Below, in pieces: positions 56,281 to 64,000 of a stretch of 64,000 nt of DNA. The notes below the pieces were generated by a model. The model had not been told where the DNA came from and did not search any database. It saw only the letters and a program-made list of their open reading frames with translations. Source of the DNA: Beijerinckia mobilis (GTDB taxonomy: Bacteria; Pseudomonadota; Alphaproteobacteria; Rhizobiales; Beijerinckiaceae); assembly GCF_000745425.1 (NCBI RefSeq), contig NZ_JQJH01000004.1, positions 1-64,000 of the forward strand. Direction: 5' to 3'. Made by a program: the position numbers and the translations under genes. Each line of letters opens with the position of its first letter. Within the stretch, counting starts at the first letter, position 1.

Positions 56281-56312
56281 AAAGAGGCCCGCTGGTGCCA
56301 GCGGGCCTCTTT
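56281..56312 (-). terminator. Terminator of amtB
   Basis: A perfect 15-bp stem, AAAGAGGCCCGCTGG/CCAGCGGGCCTCTTT, around a two-base loop lies about 66 bases past the amtB stop. On the minus strand it runs into TTTTTCTTTT, a good rho-independent terminator; it sits upstream of pgi. Confidence 0.88.
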
Positions 56313-56377
56313 AATGATTTTCAAATCTTATGGCGTCACGCGTGCCCTGTGGCGGCGGGTGCCGCCACGGTCACATA

Positions 56378-57910
56378 TTATAGGTTATAGGCGCGTTCCC
56401 CATGGCTCGAGACATCGAGGCCTTCGAGTTCTTCCTGCTTGCTGACGCGGAGACCGAAGATCAGATCGACGAGCTTATAGAGGATAGCCGAACCGACGCC
56501 TGACCACACCAGCGTATAGACGACAGCCTTGAGCTGGATCAGCACCTGGGCCGCCATATTGTAATCGCCAGCCACAGCGAAACCCGGCTTGGCCAGATAG
56601 TCGGTGAGGCCGGTTCCGCCGAGAGACGGCGCGACCACGATGCCGGTGCCGATCGCGCCGACGATACCGCCGATGCAGTGCACACCGAAGACATCGAGCG
56701 AATCGTCATAACCCGCCGCTTTTTTGACGACAGCGACAAAGAAGAAGCAGACCGCGCCACCGATCAGACCGAGGATCACGGCGCCGCCAGGACCAGCGAA
56801 ACCGGCCGCCGGGGTGATGACCACGAGACCCGCCACGGCGCCAGAGACCATGCCGAGCATGGAAGGCTTGCCGGTCTTAATCCATTCCACGATCATCCAG
56901 GACAAAGTCGCGGCGGCTGTGGCGATGAAGGTGTTGACGAAGGCGAGCGTGCTCGCTCCGTTGGCTTCGAGTGCTGAACCGGCGTTGAAGCCGAACCAGC
57001 CGACCCAAAGAAGGGAGGCGCCGATCATCGTCATGGTCAGCGAATGCGGCGGCTCGATTTCGCGCGGATAGCCGGTACGCTTGCCGATGATCAGGGCGCC
57101 CACGAAACCGGCGATACCGGCATTGATGTGGACGACGGTGCCGCCGGCGAAATCCAGCGCGCCGAGCTGGAACAGATAGCCGGCATTGGCGAGCGTGGCG
57201 TCAAGATGTGCCTGAGCCGCGGCTTTGGCTTCGTTGCCGGTGGCTTCGGCGAGTGCCTTGGCGGCGGCGGCGAATTCATCCGGACCTGCCCAGTACCAGA
57301 CGGCGTGAGCGATCGGGAAATAGATGACCGTCAGCCACAGGAGGATGAAGACGAGAAGCGAGGAGAATTTGATGCGCTCGGCGAAGCCGCCGATGATCAG
57401 CGCCGGGGTGATGCAGGCGAAGGTCATCTGGAACGCGAGATAAATGAATTCGGGAATGACGATACCATTCGAGAAGGTCGCCACAGTCGAATCCGGTGTC
57501 ACACCCTTCAAAAGAAGCCGGTCGAAACCGCCAATGAAGGGCGTATAGGTGCCGCCATTGGTGAAGGTGAGTGAATAGCCGTAGAGGAACCATACCACCG
57601 AGGCGAGCGCCACTATGGCGAAGACCTGCGAGAGGATCGACAGCATGTTCTTGGTCCGCACCATGCCGCCGTAGAACAGGGCGAGGCCCGGGATCGACAT
57701 CATCAGAACCAGAGCGGTGGCCACGATCATCCACGCCGTGTCACCCTTGTTGGGAACCGGAGCAGCGGCCGTTTGCGCAAAGGCCGTTTGTGTCAGAAAG
57801 AGACCGGATATCAAGGCCGATAGGGCAAAGCCATGGCGTGGCCCCGCTCGTCGCTGCCCTGATGTTTCCCCGATTGAATGCAGGCGCCAGCGAGGCAAAA
57901 CAAAATTCAT
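56378..57910 (-). CDS. amtB: Ammonium transporter Amt/MEP family
   Basis: 510 residues from the ATG at 57910 (GGAAAAGGGGG about 10 bases upstream); the open frame extends further up but carries no conserved sequence. A cleavable signal sequence ends around LTQTAFAQ. Eleven membrane segments follow; conserved blocks are WMIVATALVLMMSIPGLALFYGGMVR, FALIFGGFAERIKFS-like region (ALIIGGFAERIKFSS), DFAGGTVVHINAGIAGFVGA, and DDSLDVFGVHCIGGIVGAI with the pore His pair. Conducts ammonium. Paired with the upstream glnK (P-II) gene, but with an unusually large gap of about 430 bases. Confidence 0.95.
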   Translation of the reverse strand: MNFVLPRWRLHSIGETSGQRRAGPRHGFALSALISGLFLTQTAFAQTAAAPVPNKGDTAWMIVATALVLMMSIPGLALFYGGMVRTKNMLSILSQVFAIVALASVVWFLYGYSLTFTNGGTYTPFIGGFDRLLLKGVTPDSTVATFSNGIVIPEFIYLAFQMTFACITPALIIGGFAERIKFSSLLVFILLWLTVIYFPIAHAVWYWAGPDEFAAAAKALAEATGNEAKAAAQAHLDATLANAGYLFQLGALDFAGGTVVHINAGIAGFVGALIIGKRTGYPREIEPPHSLTMTMIGASLLWVGWFGFNAGSALEANGASTLAFVNTFIATAAATLSWMIVEWIKTGKPSMLGMVSGAVAGLVVITPAAGFAGPGGAVILGLIGGAVCFFFVAVVKKAAGYDDSLDVFGVHCIGGIVGAIGTGIVVAPSLGGTGLTDYLAKPGFAVAGDYNMAAQVLIQLKAVVYTLVWSGVGSAILYKLVDLIFGLRVSKQEELEGLDVSSHGERAYNL

Positions 57911-58343
57911 GGCATAAATCCCCCTTTTCCGTGTATCGGGCCTGGCGGTTTCAGGAGCGACGCCGCAAGGATACAGAACTGAAACCGCCAGACCGGACGG
58001 GCCGGTTTCATCGACAGACTTAATTGCATACCGGAATAGATCGGCGGCCCGAGGTCCATTTCCGGTTGGGCCGGTCTCGCTTCCGAACGGGCGCGATGAG
58101 AACATTCCCATCGGATATAGGCCGGGTGACATTCGGCTGGTCAGCCTGCAATGACATTCCCGTCTTGGCACAGACATGAGGGCGATGCCGTCTTTTCCGG
58201 CGTGCCCCCATATCAATTGTCGTACCGCTCAAGCCATTTTCCCCTCCGCTGGACCCGCGTCGTGCTGTCACAGGGTTGAAAAGGCTCTTGTTTGATAAAG
58301 CGTCTCTGAAACAGCCTCCAGCGCTCCATCGCGGCTTATGAGG
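57911..58343. other. Long spacer between glnK and amtB
   Basis: About 430 bases. glnK and amtB are normally close together and co-transcribed. A minus-strand frame (58020-58271) has no convincing features. I found no sigma-54-type promoter sequence on inspection. It may contain its own amtB promoter. Confidence 0.5.
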
Positions 58344-59269
<926 letters not shown>

Positions 59270-60118
59270 TCATCGGCTGCGCTGGCGCATCAATCCTTCC
59301 TGGGTGACGCTGGCGACGAGTTGACCATTTTCGCTAAAGATGAAGCCCCTGCTGAGGCCACGGCTATGGCCGGTGAAAGGGCTTTCCGGCGCGTAGAGCA
59401 GCCATTCGTCGGCGCGCAAAGGCTGATGCAACCACAGGCCGTGATCGAGACTTGCTGCCTGGATCGTCGGCTCGAACAAGGCCAGGCCGTGGGCCGCCAT
59501 CGCAGTATCGATGAGAGCGATATCGGACATATAGGCAAGGGCGGCATAATGGATCGCCGGATCATCGGGCAATCGATGTTTGACCCGCATCCAGATGAAA
59601 GGAAGATAGTCGCGGGTCTTGCGATTGAAATAATGTTCCGGATCGATAACCCGGATCTCGATCTGCTGTTCGGGAGCGAACCAGAAATGTGCCGCTTTCG
59701 GAAGTCCCGGTCCATATTGAGCGAGCAATTGCCTGGGATCGGGCAGCGCTGCCGGTGCCGGGACGCGGGGCATTGCATATTGATGATGCAGTCCCACCTC
59801 CGGGGTCTGGAACGAGGCCATGCCGGAAAAGATCAATTGGTTGTTCTGGAAACAATCGACACGCCGCGTCGTGAAACTGCCGCCGTCGCGCAGACGCGTG
59901 ACCCTGTAATCGAGTGGCGTCGGTGCTTCTCCGCCAAGCAGGAAATAGGCATGGAGCGAATGCGGCGTCCGTCCGGGTGCCGTACGCAGACAGGTGGCGA
60001 GGGCCTGCGACAGAACGAGGCCACCGAAAACCCGGTTCCAGCTCGTTTGCGGGCTTATGCCGATAAATCTGTCCGGCTCGATCTCCCGGGGGCAGAGCCA
60101 ATCGACGAGTTCGGTCAA
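59270..60118 (-). CDS. tesB: Acyl-CoA thioesterase II
   Basis: 282 residues, the usual TesB length with two hotdog folds. Conserved parts are NRVFGGLVLSQAL, HSLHAYFLLGGE, PLDYRVTRLRDGGSFTTRRVD, LAYMSDIALIDTA and SLDHGLWLHQPLRADEWLLY. Releases CoA from acyl-CoA. It is a stand-alone gene; no beta-oxidation genes lie next to it. Confidence 0.93.
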   Translation of the reverse strand: MTELVDWLCPREIEPDRFIGISPQTSWNRVFGGLVLSQALATCLRTAPGRTPHSLHAYFLLGGEAPTPLDYRVTRLRDGGSFTTRRVDCFQNNQLIFSGMASFQTPEVGLHHQYAMPRVPAPAALPDPRQLLAQYGPGLPKAAHFWFAPEQQIEIRVIDPEHYFNRKTRDYLPFIWMRVKHRLPDDPAIHYAALAYMSDIALIDTAMAAHGLALFEPTIQAASLDHGLWLHQPLRADEWLLYAPESPFTGHSRGLSRGFIFSENGQLVASVTQEGLMRQRSR

Positions 60119-60374
60119 AAGGAAGAACCTCCCTTATGCGGGCGGGGACGGGCGCAAGGCTGCTTCGACCCGCGGAATGCAAGGCGATGTAAGGGGTGAG
60201 GTCGTCTCGCTCGCAAAGAAACGGTCTCGATCCAACCTTACGGTAAGCGAGCGTCGGAACTCCCGCGTCAGGGCTCGTGCCTCATACCGACCGAGGATTG
60301 TAGGCGTCTCAGTCGCTTGATCAAGACATCGGCGGTTTCAGGAGCCCGTCGCCATCAGATCGAGAAACAGAGGC

Positions 60375-60620
60375 TCATCGGGCGATTGCCTCGTCTTCGA
60401 GCGGCCGTGCCTCCTCGGGCAGCATGATCGGGATGCCGTCACGAATCGGATAGGCGAGCCGGGCCGCTCGGGAGATCAATTCCTGACGCGCGGCATCATA
60501 TTCGAGCGTCGTCTTCGTCAGCGGGCACACCAGAATTTCGAGAAGACGCGGATCAATACGCGTCGGCTCGCTGCCAGCTTCGGGCTGTTGCCTTGGTTCC
60601 TTGTCGTCGTTTGTTTGCAT
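60375..60620 (-). CDS. Trm112 family protein
   Basis: 81 residues. The core [21 protein letters not shown], followed by [17 protein letters not shown], is the Trm112 domain (zinc-ribbon-like, here with a single CP). Trm112-type proteins activate methyltransferases; bacterial members also occur as free-standing proteins of unclear role. N-terminal ~20 residues are polar and non-conserved. Confidence 0.9.
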   Translation of the reverse strand: MQTNDDKEPRQQPEAGSEPTRIDPRLLEILVCPLTKTTLEYDAARQELISRAARLAYPIRDGIPIMLPEEARPLEDEAIAR

Positions 60621-60866
60621 GAGCCTGAACGAAATTGATTAATGCGTTGCATCAAGGAACGGCTGTCCGCTGAATGCGGCTCCTTTCCAGAGCGGGGCAT
60701 CGGCGCGGATAGTCTTTGTGCACTGCAATTTTTCTATCGGCTCACGTGGCCAAGGGCAAGGGCAGTGAGGGGTGGATGTGGAGCCTGTATGTTTGCTCCC
60801 CCTGTCGAGCGTTTCTATACATTCAAATCCAAAGCGGATGTTTCATCTCGAAAGGCTTCGATTGCT

Positions 60867-62216
60867 TTATCGACCTCGTGAACGCCGTGCCTGGGGTGTG
60901 CGCGCTACTCCATCGGCCTCCTCGGCCTTGGACTGGCTCTTTTCCGGCTCCCTTTCCCAGCCAAAAATGCTGCGGCCACCGTAATTCCAGGCCTTGTCCC
61001 GTTCCTGACTGAAAAGCTCGTCGAGCGCCGGCCCGGTCGCGCTTTTTTCGAAACGCCGCGTCTGGTGATCGAGGCGGCGGATGGCATCGAGCTTTTCGTC
61101 ATTGCCCAATTTCGCCTTGGCAATGGCGGATTTCAAAACCTCGATCGTTTGGTCATAAACCTTGGTGGGAACCGGGAAAGGGTGTCTGTCCTTCCCGCCA
61201 TGGGCTATGGAAAAGCGCGCCGGATCGGTGAAACGGCAGGGCGTGCCATGAATGACTTCGGCGACCAGGGCAAGCGCGCGCATGGTGCGGGCGCCGACGC
61301 CCGGCACGAGCAGCAGTTCGCTGAAATCCTTCGGCCCGCATTCGGCGGCGGCGGCAAGGGCACCATGCAGGCGTGGCAGCAAGACATCCTTGGCACGGAC
61401 ATCATGATGTGCGGGCATGACGAGGTGTGGCAGGAGCAATTGTTCCGGCCGATCCGACTGGATGTGATTTGAAGCGGCGGGGGAGGCGGCAAGGCTCGAG
61501 GGTAAGCGATGATGTTCAAGTGCCGCCATTTCGCGGGTGATCCGTTCCGGGCCTTCGCGGAGCAGAACGAGTTGCCCGCGCCGGGAGGCTTCCGCTCGCT
61601 GATCGACGAGATTGATGATTTCGCCCTGGTTGGTGCCGTCGATGGCCGAATGCGGAGTATCGACAAAGCTGGCGAGGGTTTCGGAAAGCCAATGATAACG
61701 CCTTGCTTGCCGTAAATCTCCATTCATACCCTGCTGCACCACGACCCAACGGCCGTCGTCAGTGACGATGAATCCGTGCAGATAGAGATCGAAACCATCC
61801 TGAACGGCGGCGCTGTCTACCTTTGCGACCAGCCGGCTCGCCTGGGCGAGCGCCGCGCCGTCAAGGCCTTTGCGCTCGCCGATCGCGATAAGTTGGCCGG
61901 GTGTCTCGCGCGAATGGCGTCCGCGTCCGCCGCAGACATGGATCCCGAGTTCATTTGACAGCGGTGTGAGGCCGCGTTTCAGCGCGCCGATAACACTCGT
62001 CGTGATGCCCGAGGAATGCCAGTCCATGCCCATGACTGAACCGAAGGATTGGAACCAGAAAGGATGCGCGAGCCGGCGCAGCAATTCGTCACGGCCATAA
62101 TGATGAACGATCGCTTCGGCGATGACAGCACCGAGGCGCGCCATGCGCTCGCCAAGCCAGGCCGGAACCCGGCCGTTATGCAGTGGAAGATCGGCGCTGC
62201 CGGACCTGCGAACCAT
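60867..62216 (-). CDS. DUF763 family protein
   Basis: 449 residues from the ATG at 62216 (AAGGA upstream, minus strand); a longer open frame starts at 62264 without support. The conserved core RSGSADLPLHNGRVPAWLGERMARLGAVIAEAI, MGMDWHSSGITTSVIGALKRGL and HGFIVTDDGRWVVVQQGMN belong to DUF763. Its role is not established. A glycine-rich block CGGRGRHSRETPGQL resembles a nucleotide-binding turn. The C-terminus is Lys/Glu-rich. Confidence 0.88.
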   Translation of the reverse strand: MVRRSGSADLPLHNGRVPAWLGERMARLGAVIAEAIVHHYGRDELLRRLAHPFWFQSFGSVMGMDWHSSGITTSVIGALKRGLTPLSNELGIHVCGGRGRHSRETPGQLIAIGERKGLDGAALAQASRLVAKVDSAAVQDGFDLYLHGFIVTDDGRWVVVQQGMNGDLRQARRYHWLSETLASFVDTPHSAIDGTNQGEIINLVDQRAEASRRGQLVLLREGPERITREMAALEHHRLPSSLAASPAASNHIQSDRPEQLLLPHLVMPAHHDVRAKDVLLPRLHGALAAAAECGPKDFSELLLVPGVGARTMRALALVAEVIHGTPCRFTDPARFSIAHGGKDRHPFPVPTKVYDQTIEVLKSAIAKAKLGNDEKLDAIRRLDHQTRRFEKSATGPALDELFSQERDKAWNYGGRSIFGWEREPEKSQSKAEEADGVARTPQARRSRGR

Positions 62217-62940
62217 GACATCCTTCCTTGCCCTCCCGAACCCGGGCGAGGGCGAACCAGCCAACTGGAAAGCCCGTCTATATCAGGTCTCCTTGATCCC
62301 GACTGTCGGGATCAAGGAGACCTGACGGGAAGCCGCCCTCCCCGCAGTCGCGGGAAGCGATGCGCTTTGCGCGATGGCGATGTGATCATTTCATGGACCA
62401 TGGCTTGCCGGTTTATGCGGGTGGTCACGTTATGCGGGCGGATATCTGGTAATGCCTCCCTGATGCGGATGTGCAGACGCTTCCGTTTGAAAATCGGCTA
62501 AAGCTGTAAAATATAGAACACAGATAAAGCTGCAAAATTCCCTGCAGATTATTGCGTTCTGGACGCCCTGATATGGAGTGGCGTGGACGTTTCTTTACCT
62601 TGAATGCGGCGTTTCACATAAATGTGAAGCCATACTTCGGCCTTTATTCACAGGCCGATCAAGGCTTTTTGCATGGGGTTCCAAGGTGATGGAGACGGAG
62701 TGGTTTCTTTTCTGAAATCAAAAAAATTTGAAACTAAACAAGAAGTTAAAGATGATCAACGGGTACCCGCGGGTCATTTCTCGGATGGTGTTTTTGTCCC
62801 ACGCGAGGCATTTGTCCTGCAACGGCCGGGCTTGTTATACCGTAGTCTCCACAATATAGCTTGTCTTAAAGCTAAGCTTAAGATATAAATAAAGTAACTC
62901 CACAGACTTTATCAACTATACTATCGAAGAGATCCGGGCA
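62217..62940. other. Intergenic region, AT-rich, before the alginate-export porin
   Basis: About 720 bases with no convincing gene. It contains the 19-bp perfect inverted repeat (62284-62324) near the DUF763 start, and the second half (62500-62940) is AT-richer than the surroundings. A 71-codon frame (62673-62888) lacks recognisable features. It should hold the promoter of the porin gene. Confidence 0.5.
62284..62324. repeat. 19-bp perfect inverted repeat upstream of DUF763
   Basis: Arms CAGGTCTCCTTGATCCCGA (62284-62302) and TCGGGATCAAGGAGACCTG (62306-62324) pair perfectly around a three-base loop CTG. No T-run follows. It lies about 70 bases upstream of the DUF763 start. Confidence 0.85.
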
Positions 62941-64000
62941 ATGTCGTCTCATGCAAGAAACTATATAAAGAGTGTCATAAAGCACTCACTGCCTTTCGCT
63001 TTGATCTGCCTCTCGCATCAAGCCTCGGCACAATATTTCGAGATCGACAAGGGCCCGTATCCGTTTCAGTTTACTGAGAGAAGCTACGAGTTCCTGCGTA
63101 ACCCGGATATGCGCCGGACACCCCTCGACCGGATTCATTATATTCCGTTGAACATCACCAATGAATCCTTTGTCAGTTTCGGTGGCACGATCCGCGAGGA
63201 CGGATGGACCTACCAGAATTCCCGGCATGGCTTTCCGACTGCGCCGCAGAACATGCATGATACGCTTTTGAACTCGCGCATGCTCCTCGATGCCTTCATA
63301 CATATCGATGAGCATCTGGACGGCCTGGTCGAATTCGGCAGCTTCTACAGCCCCGGCCGCAACCAGCCTTATGGCTCCTCGGATGTCGCTTCGGCGAGGA
63401 TTCAGCAGGGTTTCGTCGATATCAAAGAGAAGATCGGTACGGCCAATGTTTCGGCGCGATTGGGCCGTCAGGAATTCTTCTTCGGTTCCGGCACCTTCTT
63501 CTGGATCGCCAATCGTCAGAATATTCCGCGCAGCTGGGATGGTGCCCTTTTGGATGTCAAATCCGAGGGGAATCGCTTCCAGTTCTTTACTGGCCAGGAA
63601 ACAGCTCCTGCCTTCGACCCCTTCGTCGAACACACTCATCCTTCCGATGTTACCGGTACACATATAACGACGCCGATTCTCGAGAAGACCTTGAGTGTCG
63701 ATGAATATTATTATCATATCCATCGGCGTAATCAGACCTATGGTGGCGTTTCCAAGGCGACGGAATTCGGCGATCTGATCGGAATTCGACCTAACGGCCA
63801 GGTCGGTAATTTCAAATATGATGCGGATGTCGGCTATAAATTCGGCACGCTGGGGAGCAACCGCATCTCCGCCGTCGGTGCAATGGTCAATACCAGCTAC
63901 ATGTTCAAGGATGTCGATCTGCAGCCGATCCTTGGCCTTCAATTTGGTTATTTCAGCGGTAATAACGGCTATAACACGCATACGATCAGCACGTTCGTCG
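62941..64000 (+). CDS. Alginate-export family outer-membrane protein (start only)
   Basis: 353 residues are visible and the gene runs off the window. A signal sequence (LPFALICLSHQASAQ) precedes a beta-barrel with segments RMLLDAFIHIDEHLDGLVEFGSFYSPGR, ANVSARLGRQEFFFGSG and IPRSWDGALLDVKSEGNRFQFF, the pattern of the alginate-export (AlgE-like) porin family. The name is a family label: transported substance is unknown. Start ATG at 62941 is the first in the frame, with a purine-rich GAAGAGATCCGGG upstream. The leader region before it is AT-richer than neighbours. Confidence 0.8.
   Translation, partial: MSSHARNYIKSVIKHSLPFALICLSHQASAQYFEIDKGPYPFQFTERSYEFLRNPDMRRTPLDRIHYIPLNITNESFVSFGGTIREDGWTYQNSRHGFPTAPQNMHDTLLNSRMLLDAFIHIDEHLDGLVEFGSFYSPGRNQPYGSSDVASARIQQGFVDIKEKIGTANVSARLGRQEFFFGSGTFFWIANRQNIPRSWDGALLDVKSEGNRFQFFTGQETAPAFDPFVEHTHPSDVTGTHITTPILEKTLSVDEYYYHIHRRNQTYGGVSKATEFGDLIGIRPNGQVGNFKYDADVGYKFGTLGSNRISAVGAMVNTSYMFKDVDLQPILGLQFGYFSGNNGYNTHTISTFV

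Noticed and set aside
62986-63981. 331-codon minus-strand frame at the window end
   Set aside because: The plus strand encodes a signal peptide and alginate-export barrel in an uninterrupted frame, so the minus-strand frame is a shadow.

Overview
The window looks like chromosomal DNA of an alphaproteobacterium of the order Hyphomicrobiales (Rhizobiales). Three things point there: the linkage chvI-chvG-hprK-EIIA(Man)-HPr, the succinate dehydrogenase order sdhC-sdhD-sdhA-sdhB, and a large acidic alphaproteobacterial RNase E. Moderate GC and the overall gene set would fit Beijerinckiaceae (Beijerinckia or a relative), but that name is an inference that I could not test by database search.

Layout. 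1-3.3 kb: the end of an OprB-type porin, a small exported protein, then a decayed mobile region. It holds an IS256-family transposase remnant with its terminal repeat, an intact Gfo/Idh/MocA oxidoreductase and a frameshifted serine-recombinase C-terminus, and it ends at a tRNA-Ala(CGC). 3.8-8.9 kb: a YggT membrane protein and a two-gene RND efflux system. 9.5-11.2 kb: a LuxI/LuxR quorum-sensing locus whose luxR is frameshifted at a short GA repeat. 11.9-19.6 kb: rnhB, a radical SAM protein, an FAD monooxygenase, a CHCC zinc-finger protein, an alpha/beta hydrolase, cysE, a tandem DUF3126 protein and a PAS protein. 19.8-30 kb: rne, an AMIN/amidase_3 cell-wall amidase, penicillin-binding protein 1A and a HAD phosphatase. 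30.1-36.5 kb: a phosphate-type porin and a Tat-exported phospholipase C (together suggesting phosphate scavenging), a DUF2093 protein and a secreted esterase. 37-41 kb: the sdhCDAB operon with its terminator. 41.2-49 kb: three proteins related to heme-binding or heme-degrading families (GlcG/HbpS-like, HmuQ-like, HugZ-like), a lytic transglycosylase, polA and a Na+/H+ antiporter-like protein. 49.8-54.3 kb: the ChvIG two-component system joined to HPr kinase, EIIA and HPr. 54.5-62.2 kb: pgi, amtB, glnK, tesB, a Trm112-like protein and a DUF763 protein. 62.9 kb to the end: the start of an alginate-export-type outer-membrane protein that runs off the window.

Most of the window is ordinary housekeeping DNA. 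The features most worth checking are: a composite intergenic repeat (a 55-65 bp palindrome, a T-run and a second ~30 bp palindrome) present at several loci; the luxR frameshift at a GA microsatellite with a lux-box-like dyad overlapping the end of the gene; an HPr with an extra Cys-rich N-terminus beside an HPr kinase that overlaps chvG; a perfect hairpin in an unusually long sdhC-sdhD gap; an orphan strong terminator between rne and the amidase gene, which may mark a small RNA; and a 19-bp perfect inverted repeat upstream of the DUF763 gene. I see no CRISPR array, rRNA operon, complete insertion sequence or prophage.
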